Source: Candidatus Pantoea bituminis (GTDB lineage: Bacteria; Pseudomonadota; Gammaproteobacteria; Enterobacterales; Enterobacteriaceae). Taken from it: a stretch of 64,000 bases of DNA. The translations under genes were made by a program, and so were the position numbers. The stretch is from NCBI RefSeq assembly GCF_018842675.1, contig NZ_JAGTWO010000002.1, positions 124,001-188,000 on the forward strand, read 5' to 3'. This document shows, in pieces, positions 28,706 to 37,830 of this stretch. Below the pieces are notes generated by a model, which saw only the letters and a program-made list of their open reading frames with translations, did no database searches and was not told where the DNA came from. The first letter of the stretch is position 1. Each line of letters begins with the position of its first letter.

Positions 28706-29751
28706 TTACTCCAGTTTGAAAATACGCGCGGCATTCCCGCCCAGGATACTGGCTTTATCCTCTTCGCTGATGTCCAGACTCCGAATAGTTTCAATGCCCT
28801 TGAAGAACCAGTCTTTACGGATCGGATATGAGCTGCCGTAGAGAATATTTTTGCCGCCAATGACTTTCACTGCCGCTTCGAGCTGCGCTTTACCCCACTG
28901 CGGTGCGCCTGACGTGTCGAAGAAAATGTTATTGCTCAGTTGCGCGCGCAGGTTTCCGGTTCCGGTCTGGAAACGGTCGACCGCATCGTTAAACTGATGT
29001 TGTGGTGGCACCAGCATGTCGGCGAATGCATAAAATGCACCCCCAGCATTGAATGGATAAAACGCAGGTTCGGCAGCTCATCGAACATGCCGCTGAACAG
29101 TTCACGTCCTACTGCAGTAGCCTGATCAACGCAGCGTCCAAACTGACGACGCTGATTGGTATAAGGCAGTACCGAATTGAAATCGACCGGCAGCGGTGTG
29201 TGATGCACCACAACCGGCACATTCAGGTCATTGAGGAATTTCAGGTAGGGGCGAAACGCCGCATCATCAAGATAGATCTGACCATAGTGCGCCACGATCT
29301 GTGCACCCCGAAAACCGAGCTGATTCAGGCAGCGATCCACTTCACGCAGGCAATCATCGGTTCCCCATGGCGGCACCACTGCCAACGCCGACATCCGGCC
29401 CTCGCTGCGGTTCACATACTCTGCCATGCGGGTGTTGACCTCTTTACAGGTCTCTAAATCGAGCCATTCCTGCCACACTGGCAGACGGAAAATAGCGTGA
29501 TCCACGCCAGCTTTTTCCATGTCGGCGAGCTGGCTTTCCAGCGTGTACTGACCCTCGGCATAGTTGAGATTCACATAGCCTTTAGGTTGCTCAATGATCA
29601 ACTGGCTCAGCGCCGTTCCTTCAATTTGTTCCACCCGCGTATGCACACCGTATTGTTTGGGTACGCAGTCGAGGAAAGAGTTAAGAAGTTTCTTGTCGGA
29701 GAAAAGTTCACCCGGCAGCCAGTGCATATTAGAATCAATAATCTTGCTCAT
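28706..29751 (-). CDS. ACMSD-like amidohydrolase-family protein, one homopolymer frameshift
   Basis: A TIM-barrel metal hydrolase or decarboxylase of about 348 residues, related to ACMSD, gamma-resorcylate decarboxylase and LigW. N-terminal IIDSNMHWLPGELF; central YLKFLNDLNVPVVVHHTPLP and LPNLRFIHSMLG; C-terminal NNIFFDTSGAP, ILYGSSYPIRKD and GGNAARIFKL. The frame breaks in a run of five G (29040-29044, reverse); one added base gives HSMLGGAFYAFADMLVPP. The first metal motif is NMH rather than HxH, so one histidine ligand is replaced. By family, a decarboxylase or C-C hydrolase step on an aromatic acid is likely. AAGGA precedes the ATG. Confidence 0.8.
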
Positions 29752-29789
29752 AATCCGTTCCTTTCTGTCTACGTTAAGATTGCTTCACG

Positions 29790-31076
29790 TTATTTTTGTG
29801 TGGCAAAGACCGACTTGTATTTAGCCGGCTGGTCTGTCTCTTTCTCTGTTGGTATACGCATACCCGCTTTGGCGTGGTATTCGCTGAAAATCGACAAGGC
29901 TTCTTCGTGGGGGAAGATAGCTTCTATATCTTCAAACGGTTTGCCCCCACTGCGTTCTTCTACAATACGGCGCACGACTTCCGGCCCTTCACCTCGTGAG
30001 GCAACAACCAGCCAGTTCACCTTCTCGCGACGCTCATTTTCATAAGCTCTGAGTGCTTCAACCGGATCGGCAACAGACGCCAGTTTTTCGGCGATCACTC
30101 GCGCATCCACAAACGCCTGGCACACGCTGTTACCGCCGCGGGGATACATGGCATGCGCGGCATCGCCCAGCAGAGTGATGCGGCCAAACGACCATTGCGG
30201 TAACGGATCGTGGTCGATAAGCGGAAACAGGTAGCATTCGCTGGCATTACGGATCATTTCGCTGACATCAAGAAAATCGAGCTTGCAGTCGTCAAATACA
30301 TGTTCAATTTCTTTCACACCGGTTTTCTGATTCCAGTCTTCTTCGCTCTGCGGCTTTTCGTTCTGCTCGATAACCCAGTTGACCAACTGGTTACCGTTGC
30401 CATCTACGTTGTCCTGTATCGGGTAAACGATCAGCGTGCCCTGACGAATCGGATCGCCGATATGCAAAATGCTGCCACCGGTTTTGAATGGCGGCATTAC
30501 TGTGACACCGCGGTAAAGCGTCAAACCGGAGAAATGACTGCGCGCCGATTCGGGCAGCAGTTTGCTGCGGATCACAGAACGAATTCCGTCTACGCCAATG
30601 ACTACATCGGCGTGGACGCTCTGTGGCGCATCGGGATTCAGATGGTTATCGAAATGTACGGTAACGCCGTTTTCATCCTGTTCAATTCCGCTGCAACGAC
30701 AGCCGAGCGTAATGGCATCCTGACCCAACCTTTCCTGTACCGCTTTGTAGAGCATCATTTGCAGACGACCCCGATGAACAAATCGCTGGTCATGGTCGTA
30801 GCCCATATGACGGCCGCACTGTTCTGCAAAAATTTGCTGTCCGTAGCCGGTGTAAAAGATCGATTCTTTCGCTTCAACCGAAATGTCGACAAACGCGTCG
30901 TATAGACCCAGCTCGGTAATTTCCCTGACTGCATAGGGTTTGATGTCAACGCCGACGCCCAGCGGTTTTATCTCTGCAACGGCTTCAAACAGCCGCGGGC
31001 GAAAACCCTGTTGATGCAGGCGCAGGGCAGCGGCAAGGCCAGCCGGGCCCGCACCGATGATGACGATATCCAACAT
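29790..31076 (-). CDS. FAD-dependent aromatic monooxygenase
   Basis: A 428-residue class A flavoprotein hydroxylase. The dinucleotide loop IVIIGAGPAGLAAALRLHQQG is at the very start, the DG motif (VIGVDGIRSVIRSKLL) at about 160-175, and the GD motif LLGDAAHAMYPRGGNSVCQA at about 300-320. The family (salicylate hydroxylase, PhzS, 3-hydroxybenzoate 6-hydroxylase) uses NAD(P)H and O2 to hydroxylate a phenolic ring. In this operon it would make the dihydroxylated ring that the extradiol dioxygenase (32460) opens. AGAGGA precedes the ATG. Confidence 0.9.
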   Translation of the reverse strand: MLDIVIIGAGPAGLAAALRLHQQGFRPRLFEAVAEIKPLGVGVDIKPYAVREITELGLYDAFVDISVEAKESIFYTGYGQQIFAEQCGRHMGYDHDQRFVHRGRLQMMLYKAVQERLGQDAITLGCRCSGIEQDENGVTVHFDNHLNPDAPQSVHADVVIGVDGIRSVIRSKLLPESARSHFSGLTLYRGVTVMPPFKTGGSILHIGDPIRQGTLIVYPIQDNVDGNGNQLVNWVIEQNEKPQSEEDWNQKTGVKEIEHVFDDCKLDFLDVSEMIRNASECYLFPLIDHDPLPQWSFGRITLLGDAAHAMYPRGGNSVCQAFVDARVIAEKLASVADPVEALRAYENERREKVNWLVVASRGEGPEVVRRIVEERSGGKPFEDIEAIFPHEEALSIFSEYHAKAGMRIPTEKETDQPAKYKSVFATQK

Positions 31077-31124
31077 AGTGACGTCCTCTTGTTTATGAAT
31101 TTTTAAGCTCAGCGTTCAGGAAAT

Positions 31125-32360
31125 TCAGATATGGCTTTTCAGGGTGCTACGGTCTCCAGCATGGGCGTCGCGTCCGGGCTGATGATTGACATCGCGCAGC
31201 CAGATCGGTACGCCTGCCAGACAAACAACCAGCCCACCGATGACCAACACTGCCAGCGACTGCATGCTTCCACTGTGTTGTGCCGCGATAAACAGTGGAG
31301 GCCCCAAGAACACGCCAACCAGCGTCAGTTGTGTGATCAAGCCGCTGGTGGCGCCAATGCTTTCACGTGCTGGCGCGACGACCGGTGCCAGTGCCCACAT
31401 GCCCACCAGCAGGCCGCTGCCAAACATAAACAGCCATGACGCGCCCACCGAGAGCATGAAACCGAGTGGCAACATGTAAATTGCGAGGGCTGGAATGCCG
31501 GTAAGGATAAGCCCAACGAATCCAATCGCGGCGGCCTTTACTCCCCGGTTAAGCATTGCGCCTACCATCAGGCAGCCAATGCCGTTACATATCATCGCCA
31601 CCACATTCCAGTGCGCCACTTCCACCAGCGGTACGCTGTAGCGTTTCGATAAATAGGGTGCAAGTGTGGAAATAATGCCGGTTTGCAAAAAGGCGTCGGC
31701 ACCAAATGAAATACCGAGCAGATAGATCAGCGGGCTTCTCAGAACAGCGCGCAGACCACGCGTGCGTGAAAACTGCGCTTTCTCTTCTGCACTCCGACGC
31801 GGCAGGCTAATCATGGCGATGAATGCCAGCAGCAGCGTCAGTAGCGAATGCGCAATAAACGCAGCGCGCCAGTTACTGAAGTGGTCCGCAAGACCGGCAG
31901 AGAGAAAGGGCAGCAGAAAACTGGCGGGAACAAAGGTTGACCATAATGCCATCGCCATATTGCGTTGTTTGCCGGTCGTAATACGAATTAACAGCGTTAC
32001 AGCGGCAACGGCCGTCATGACGTAACCTATGCCTGTCACGATTCGCCCGGCTAAAAGTAAGTTGAATGTGGGGGCGGCAACGACACAAACATCACCAATG
32101 ACAATAACAACGGCACCGACTAACAGAACAATACGGTCCCCGGCACGATCAACAATGTATCCGGCCAACAGTGCACCTAACGCAACCATCAGCGAAGGCA
32201 GGGACATAATGAGGCCCATCTGGCTGTGGTCGAATACGTGAAACTCTTTAGCAATAGAACCTAATTCAGTTACGGCTTCGCTAACGGTCATTGCAGCCAT
32301 TACGCCGAGGGCGTAGGCAACGAGAATTCTGACAAGTGGATTTTGAATGAATGTACTCAC
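31125..32360 (-). CDS. MFS transporter of the aromatic operon
   Basis: A 411-residue MFS carrier with 12 predicted helices. The motif A equivalent between helices 2 and 3 reads LAGYIVDRAGDRIVLL. It starts with GTG at 32360, 4 nt after AGGATC and with GGGAG further upstream. Located between the dioxygenase and monooxygenase genes, it is a good candidate for uptake of the aromatic substrate across the inner membrane, working with the OprD-type porin of the sister operon. It does not show the DGxD signature of the AAHS aromatic-acid carriers, so its type is uncertain. Confidence 0.85.
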   Translation of the reverse strand: MSTFIQNPLVRILVAYALGVMAAMTVSEAVTELGSIAKEFHVFDHSQMGLIMSLPSLMVALGALLAGYIVDRAGDRIVLLVGAVVIVIGDVCVVAAPTFNLLLAGRIVTGIGYVMTAVAAVTLLIRITTGKQRNMAMALWSTFVPASFLLPFLSAGLADHFSNWRAAFIAHSLLTLLLAFIAMISLPRRSAEEKAQFSRTRGLRAVLRSPLIYLLGISFGADAFLQTGIISTLAPYLSKRYSVPLVEVAHWNVVAMICNGIGCLMVGAMLNRGVKAAAIGFVGLILTGIPALAIYMLPLGFMLSVGASWLFMFGSGLLVGMWALAPVVAPARESIGATSGLITQLTLVGVFLGPPLFIAAQHSGSMQSLAVLVIGGLVVCLAGVPIWLRDVNHQPGRDAHAGDRSTLKSHI

Positions 32361-32459
32361 GATCCTGTCTCCCTAAAGCTGATATCACAGTCTGCTGATG
32401 CAGAAACAGTGGGATAGCGGGCTTTGCGCCACGCGTATTACAGCGTTACTGCAGAACGG

Positions 32460-33472
32460 TTAACCATCGTTAGCCAAGGCAAGAAAACGTTCCAGCGTAG
32501 GAGGATCGACACGGATTTCCGGTTGAGTGAGAACAGTGTCAGTAAAGGACGTGGCTTCGGTAAACCACTTGTTCTGGGCGGGAAGTCCCCACTGATCGGC
32601 GCGTTTAGGATCAGCTAAATCCCAGCCGAGCGCGGGTTCCAGATCGATGTGCTGATAATGCGTATTGAACAATTCGATGCGATGCCCGTCAGGATCGCGG
32701 AAATAAGTAAACAGTGCACCACTGATACCGTGCCGGCCAGGGCCACGCTCCAGGCTGGGCGCATAACCTAACGCACCGGCAACATCACAGGCGCGGATCA
32801 TGTCGTTGGAATCCGGCAGGGTATAAGCAAAGTGATGCAGGCGCGGGCCTGGACCTTGGGTGAAAACGATATCGTGCGGATTGCCTTTCCGTTGCAGCCA
32901 GACGCCCCATAAATGTTGCATCTCACTAATATTCGAATAGGTATATTCACTGACGCGAAATCCGAGCGCCTGATAAAAGCCCCACGTCTGGCGAACATCG
33001 CTGACCTGCAGCTGATAGTGATCAAGTCGCTGCGCGCTGGCCCCGCGATAATGCTGATACTGTTTCAGCATCCGTTCACGCGGTTCCATTGATGCGCAAA
33101 ATTCGAGTGGCACACCCACATTGTCTCTGACGCGCAGCGTGAGCCCCTGATAAGGCACATCAGCCAGCGTCGCCGTTTTGCCCTGTTCGGCAAAATAGTC
33201 CTGTGCTTTATAGATATCGTCTTCATTACGTACGCGCATTCCGATACATGCACATGTCGCTTCAGATGATTTACGCAGCACTAAACTGTGGTGCCCGCGC
33301 TCTTCGAGGCCGCGTAAATAGACAGCCGAATCATCTTCATCACTCACCACTAGCCCGACCAGCTCGGTATAGAAATGCCGGCTGGCATTAAGGTCGCGGA
33401 CGTTAAGCACGACGTGGCTGGCACGCGTTACATTAAAGGGGGTTCCAAAACCAACTCATCAATCTGTGGCAT
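32460..33472 (-). CDS. Type I extradiol ring-cleavage dioxygenase (VOC family), one homopolymer frameshift
   Basis: A two-domain VOC protein of about 338 residues. The Fe ligands expected for type I extradiol enzymes are present in the second domain: His in QRLDHYQLQVSD, His in GPRLHHFAYT and Glu in HRIELFNTHY. The N-terminus lies in another frame: a run of five C (33438-33442, reverse strand) needs one base to link MPQIDELVLEPPFN to VTRASHVVLNVRDL. The start is ATG 33472 or 33478. It is similar to 3,4-dihydroxyphenylacetate and dihydroxybiphenyl 2,3-dioxygenases and is the first gene of the reverse operon, so ring opening is central to the pathway. Confidence 0.88.
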
Positions 33473-33597
33473 GGGCATGTTCTCTCTTTCAGACGAAGCG
33501 ATTGTCAGTATTGTTATGTGAGCCAGCAATGACATAACCGGCCCGCTTTTGCCCCCGCCACTACGACTGACTTCAGTAACGAGGAAGCGATAATTTA

Positions 33598-33622
33598 GAT
33601 ATATCGCATTAATAGATATATC
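33598..33622. promoter_or_regulatory. Operator-like element upstream of the dioxygenase operon (site 3)
   Basis: Two perfect GATATATC units (33598-33605 and 33615-33622) separated by 9 nt (GCATTAATA). It differs from site 1 (19659-19683) at only three of 25 positions. It lies 126 bp before the dioxygenase start. PadR-DUF2218 binding is an inference. Confidence 0.7.
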
Positions 33623-33707
33623 TCATTGTTTGCGATGAATTGGAGATCAAGCGCACAATTCAGGATGAAGGTTAAAAAACGTTGAAGTTGCAGCGCTCAG
33701 CAAAGCG

Positions 33708-33746
33708 AAAAAGGTATTAAGTGAGGGATCACTCAATACCTTTTTT
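33708..33746. terminator. Bidirectional terminator in the gap after the second PadR gene
   Basis: A long stem with one mismatch (33708-33724 with 33729-33746), A run on the left and six T on the right. It serves the reverse-strand PadR gene ending at 33828. Confidence 0.8.
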
Positions 33747-33827
33747 ATGATGCTGTCCGTACTGGCAGGATCAGCATGTGGAGGAAAGTTATTATTTTAT
33801 AATGTGTTAGTGCGAGCTTGATACAAA

Positions 33828-34565
33828 TTAAGATTCTACAGATTTAAGCTGTGCAAGCGTTTGTTGCAAAATGGCGGCAACCTGTCGCTGCGTCTCTTCA
33901 TCACTGCCATGATAGCTATGTAACTGGCTTCGTAGTTCATGAAGCGCCTGCATTAATGACGGTTCAAACGGCTGACGCTGCTCAGACATTGCCTGATTCA
34001 CGGTTTCGCTCTGCTGAGCGAACAACGCCAGTTTAGCAAGCAACGCATCCGCCATTGCCTGATTGTCGGTCAGCCAGCTTTCTCCCTGCTCATTGATCGC
34101 ATAGCGTTTGCGGTTACCTTCCTGATGCACAGTGACATGGCCCACATCTTCAAGGTAAGTCAGGGCTGGATAAATCACGCCCGGGCTTGGTTTATAAAAA
34201 CCGCCGCTTTTTTCTGACAGAGTTTTGATCAGCTCATAGCCGTAGCTGGCCTGCTCTTTCAACAACGTCAGTAATAAAATCTGTAACTCATCCGCACCAA
34301 ATTTACGGCCACGAAGGAAAGAGGGACGATCGCGATGACCGGAATCACCACCCCCACGACGATGTCCGCGATGACCCCCGTCACGTCCGCCATGCGGACC
34401 GGCAAAACGTCCCCGATGACGTTCACCGCGCATCGCCTGATGCCACTGGTTAACGCTTGTTTCTGGCTTCTCTGTACGGCTTTCAACCTGATCAGCAAAT
34501 TCATTGCGGTGCGCGTGTTTTCGACCACAGCCGCCACGGCGTTCATTAAACATATCTCTAAACAT
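33828..34565 (-). CDS. PadR-family regulator with long Gly/His/Arg-rich N-terminal tail
   Basis: A 245-residue protein. The first 90 residues are low complexity and rich in His, Gly and Arg (GPHGGRDGGHRGHRRGGG), the kind of tail that binds transition metals. The PadR winged helix follows (LLLTLLKEQASYGYELIK, GFYKPSPGVIYPALTYL, EGNRKRYAINEQG) and then a helical dimerisation part. The layout is like E. coli YqjI, a nickel- and iron-linked PadR regulator. AGGAGAG precedes the ATG. A triple half-site operator lies just upstream (34588-34633). The FepA-like receptor gene lies next to it on the same strand, and iron or metal control is likely. Confidence 0.85.
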   Translation of the reverse strand: MFRDMFNERRGGCGRKHAHRNEFADQVESRTEKPETSVNQWHQAMRGERHRGRFAGPHGGRDGGHRGHRRGGGDSGHRDRPSFLRGRKFGADELQILLLTLLKEQASYGYELIKTLSEKSGGFYKPSPGVIYPALTYLEDVGHVTVHQEGNRKRYAINEQGESWLTDNQAMADALLAKLALFAQQSETVNQAMSEQRQPFEPSLMQALHELRSQLHSYHGSDEETQRQVAAILQQTLAQLKSVES

Positions 34566-34587
34566 AGGTCTCTCCTGATTAAATGTG

Positions 34588-34633
34588 TCTTACGACTGTA
34601 TCGTAAGATATTCATCTTTGTATATCTTACGAT
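34588..34633. promoter_or_regulatory. Triple half-site operator of the second PadR gene
   Basis: Three units of TCTTACGA/TCGTAAGA: 34588-34595, 34601-34608 and 34626-34633. The last two are part of an 11-bp inverted repeat (ATCGTAAGATA at 34600-34610, TATCTTACGAT at 34623-34633). It lies 23 bp upstream of the start and is probably autoregulatory. Confidence 0.7.
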
Positions 34634-34769
34634 AATAAGATGCAAGAGGATTTTTGGTACATCAGGGATGAGAAAGCAGTAAATCAACAGCCAAAAATTT
34701 GCCACTGTAGTTAAAAAGCTACTGATTTTGAAGATAATTAATTGCTTTTAGAAGTGGGGGAAGTAATGA

Positions 34770-34797
34770 AAAGCTGACCATATAAATGACCAGCTTT
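34770..34797 (-). terminator. Weak hairpin downstream of the receptor gene
   Basis: AAAGCTG (34770-34776) pairs with CAGCTTT (34791-34797) over a 14-nt loop, with four T on the reverse strand. It is about 50 bp after the receptor stop. Confidence 0.35.
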
Positions 34798-34845
34798 GAT
34801 GTTTGTACTTAATTACAGCACATTTTGCTCATTCGGGACTTTCTA

Positions 34846-37152
34846 TCAGAATGACGTGGTTACGCCCGCATAGTAAGCGCGACCAGGTTCGTTATAGGTA
34901 GAGGCACCCTCATTTTCCCGATAAATACGTTTATCAAGTAAGTTACTGATACCAGCAGTGAAACGAAGGTTTTTATTAAACTGATAGTTTGCTCCTACGC
35001 CCCAGATGGCATAGGCACCCACTTCGTTTTCCGCCAGCCCGCTGGCTTCCTTACGAATTTCGGCTGTGGTACGTGGATGCTGGCGGCCATACATAGTCCA
35101 GCTGAGGGTAGTCGACAAGGCATCTGTCATCTGCCATTCCAGCCAGCTGTTTACGGTATATTTCGGGATCAGAGACAGAGGATTACCTGTCTCTTTATAT
35201 TTGGAGGTAAACATGTAGGTCGCATTGGTTCGCCAGTTCAGGGTGTCTTCTACCACAGGGATAGTCAGGTTCGCTTCCATTCCCTGCGTGAGAGCTTTGC
35301 CCCCGTTCTGCCACTGATAGATATCATACGTGGATGAGTAACGCGCGTTTGCCACCTCAACGGTGCCCAGAGAATTACCGTTATCCGCGACGATTTTATT
35401 CTGATAATCATTGCGGAAGTAGGTAAGCCCCGCACTGTAGCCTTCGTCGTTCCATTGCAGACCGATTTCTTTGTTAATGCTGATCTCAGGTTTGAGATCG
35501 CTGTTACCCATTAGATAACAACCGGTGCTGCCACCAATGTTACAGCCATTACCGCTGCTTGCCAGCAGATAACCTTCACTGGACTGATAGAGATTCGGCG
35601 CTTTGAAAACGCGTGCGATACCGGCTTTGAACGTAACATTGTCGCCTAACGCCTGCTGCAGGTTCAGGCTTGGGCTCCAGTTACTGCCAAAGCGATCGCT
35701 GTAATCAAACCGCACGCCAGGGATGAGAGTCGTACCGTCAAAAGCATCAATCGTATCTTCCAGGTAAACAGCACTGAGTTCCTGACTGTTTTTACTGGCT
35801 CGCTGCGAGGGATCGCCGGAAATACCGTTAATGTCGAGCCCTGTGGCGTCAGTTTCCTGCATTGACGCGGGATCATTGAGTTGTTCTTTGTTCCACTCAG
35901 CACCCAGCGTTAGGGTATTGTCTACCCACAGCGTAAAAGGAATAGTGAATTCGTTATTAATCCGCCAGGTTTTGTAACGGCTGGTATTGTAGGTATCGCT
36001 GCTAATCATACCTTCCACTTTACCGGTTGAACCTTCTGCCAGACGGGTATTGTGCGTATCCTCATAGCTCATCGTCAGCTTAGACTGGCCCCAGTCCCAA
36101 ATGCCGTTATGTATTATGCTATAGGCCTGACGATACATACGGTTGGTTTCTGAACCATATAAATCAGGGACAAGCGTGCTTAAATTACTGTTACTGTACT
36201 GCGTGTCACCGGCATAAATATTGCCTTGTCGGCTATAGGCATAATTAAAATCAAGATACTGTTGCGGATTAATTTTCCACTGAAGCTGGGTATTAATATC
36301 GCGGTTACGTACTCCTTCCCTGCCGGCTGCGTAAGAGCCATTTTCGCTGTTATTGATATCATATGCATCTGCGTCAGTTTTATTGATATTCCCAAACAGA
36401 CGCAGGGTTAAAACATCATCAACAAGCGGGCCGCTTAAGCTGAAATTCATGCGCTTCGTTGCGCCTTCATCTTTATCTTCAGGCTGATTGGTGAAGAGTG
36501 ACAGAGAACCATGCCAGTCATTGGTGGGGCGTTTAGTAACAATATTGACGACGCCACCCATTGCGCCTGAACCATAATGCGCAGCGGCTGGGCCACGTAA
36601 AACATCAATATGATCAACCATCTCTGGCGGCACCCAGTTACTGTCGCCACGGGTATCGCGTTCACCCGTCCGGCTATAACGAACTGAGCTCCTCGATGAA
36701 ACCGGCACACCGTCAATCAATATAAGCGTATTTTCAGGCCCCATTCCCCGGATATCAATTTGGCGGTTATTTCCGCGGCTACCGGTTGCACTGTTGCCGG
36801 TTAAATTCACGCCCGGCATTTTACGAATAATTTCTGATAAATCATTTACGGGTGGGTCACTTTCAATATCTTTTTGTGTAATCAGAGAAGCGCCAGGCTG
36901 TTGTTTCAGCTTCTCTTCCGGCTTTGCTGTAACAACCATAACGTCAGCATTTGTAGCCTTCTTTTCAGTGACATCTTCTGAGTTACTTTTCGTTCTGGCT
37001 TTATTTGGTAATGAAGCATTGTTTATTTCTTCGGCATTCCGTAATAACGGTACTGAAGATTCTGAATTCGAAGCCAGAGAATATCCGCTATGAATTATGC
37101 TGCCTACCAGTAAAGACAAGGCAGTTTTCCGTGCATTAAAAAAATAAGACAT
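34846..37152 (-). CDS. FepA-like TonB-dependent catecholate siderophore receptor
   Basis: A 768-residue outer-membrane receptor with a signal peptide (MSYFFNARKTALSLLVGSII), a TonB box (DVMVVTA at about 70-76), a plug with FepA-type signatures (RGMGPENTLILIDGVPVSS, GERDTRGDSNWVPPEMVD, VLRGPAAAHYGSGAMGGVV) and a 22-strand barrel ending in AYYAGVTTSF. These match ferric-enterobactin receptors FepA/PfeA. ATG 37152 is preferred because the signal peptide begins there; a TTG lies upstream. A Fur-box-like sequence at 37196 implies iron repression. An insert of about 35 polar residues sits between the signal peptide and the TonB box. No siderophore biosynthesis genes are in the window. Confidence 0.93.
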   Translation of the reverse strand: MSYFFNARKTALSLLVGSIIHSGYSLASNSESSVPLLRNAEEINNASLPNKARTKSNSEDVTEKKATNADVMVVTAKPEEKLKQQPGASLITQKDIESDPPVNDLSEIIRKMPGVNLTGNSATGSRGNNRQIDIRGMGPENTLILIDGVPVSSRSSVRYSRTGERDTRGDSNWVPPEMVDHIDVLRGPAAAHYGSGAMGGVVNIVTKRPTNDWHGSLSLFTNQPEDKDEGATKRMNFSLSGPLVDDVLTLRLFGNINKTDADAYDINNSENGSYAAGREGVRNRDINTQLQWKINPQQYLDFNYAYSRQGNIYAGDTQYSNSNLSTLVPDLYGSETNRMYRQAYSIIHNGIWDWGQSKLTMSYEDTHNTRLAEGSTGKVEGMISSDTYNTSRYKTWRINNEFTIPFTLWVDNTLTLGAEWNKEQLNDPASMQETDATGLDINGISGDPSQRASKNSQELSAVYLEDTIDAFDGTTLIPGVRFDYSDRFGSNWSPSLNLQQALGDNVTFKAGIARVFKAPNLYQSSEGYLLASSGNGCNIGGSTGCYLMGNSDLKPEISINKEIGLQWNDEGYSAGLTYFRNDYQNKIVADNGNSLGTVEVANARYSSTYDIYQWQNGGKALTQGMEANLTIPVVEDTLNWRTNATYMFTSKYKETGNPLSLIPKYTVNSWLEWQMTDALSTTLSWTMYGRQHPRTTAEIRKEASGLAENEVGAYAIWGVGANYQFNKNLRFTAGISNLLDKRIYRENEGASTYNEPGRAYYAGVTTSF

Positions 37153-37195
37153 ATGATTATACCAGGTTATTTTTATCGGCAAAAAATTGCGCCGT

Positions 37196-37214
37196 AATAA
37201 TTATCATAATCATT
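37196..37214. promoter_or_regulatory. Candidate Fur box of the receptor gene
   Basis: The 19-bp stretch 37196-37214, AATAATTATCATAATCATT, matches the Fur consensus closely on the reverse strand (repeats of AATGAT/TATGAT/AATTAT). It is 44 bp upstream of the receptor start. Confidence 0.65.
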
Positions 37215-37396
37215 CGCATTTATCAGAAAGGTGAATCATAAAGATACATTTAAACGCAATTTGTTACATCCAACGACATAAAACTGCGGTGACATGTGCA
37301 GAAAGTTTAATTTATGGATAAAAAATGGAGAACGTAAAAGAAGTGTATTTGAAAGGGCGTATTATTTAACGTAATGAAGGCCGCTAACGCTTGGCT

Positions 37397-37666
37397 GGAA
37401 ACTTTATTGCCGGCTTCAACCGTCACTTCGCCAGAACAGCAAAATACCCGAAAAACCTGCACCGTCCGGTCAGTGAAACGCCGACGGAGCTGGAGGATAC
37501 CTTTGCCTGGTAGGAGCTGCGCATGCTGTAGAAGCTGCTGAAGTTCCAGTACGAAAAATATCGTATCTGGCTCAACCTAATGAATAAAAAAACGTTCGTC
37601 ACCGGTCAGAAGATCAGCATTTATGACTACGCTGATCTGCGCCAAAGTTTTATATTAAATAGCTAA
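37397..37666 (+). mobile_element. ISNCY-family transposase fossil, C-terminal part
   Basis: A plus-strand run of about 90 codons reads FIAGFNRHFARTAKYPKNLH, HRPVSETPTELEDTFAW, stop, ELRML, stop, KLLKFQYEKYRIWL and KISIYDYADLRQSF. This is the C-terminal part of IS1202/ISNCY transposases (NRRFA...HRPL...WQE R VSK LTLQYDK...YDYPDG). Two in-frame stops show it is dead. An N-terminal fossil of the same family is at 19329-19456, same orientation, on the other side of the aromatic block. No further gene is seen in 37215-37830. Confidence 0.65.
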
Positions 37667-37830
37667 GGGCTTGGCGCAAAAAGCCGATTGCAGGGATTAC
37701 CGTAAAATATTGCGAAGAAATTCTGCCTGTTCAGGCAGAAGATCAGGTTAAAACTTGAATACTGTGCATTGGGTCAGCAAGTGCTATTCCCCTTCATTAT
37801 GCCAGCCTTTAACAAATGCAAAACTCATTC

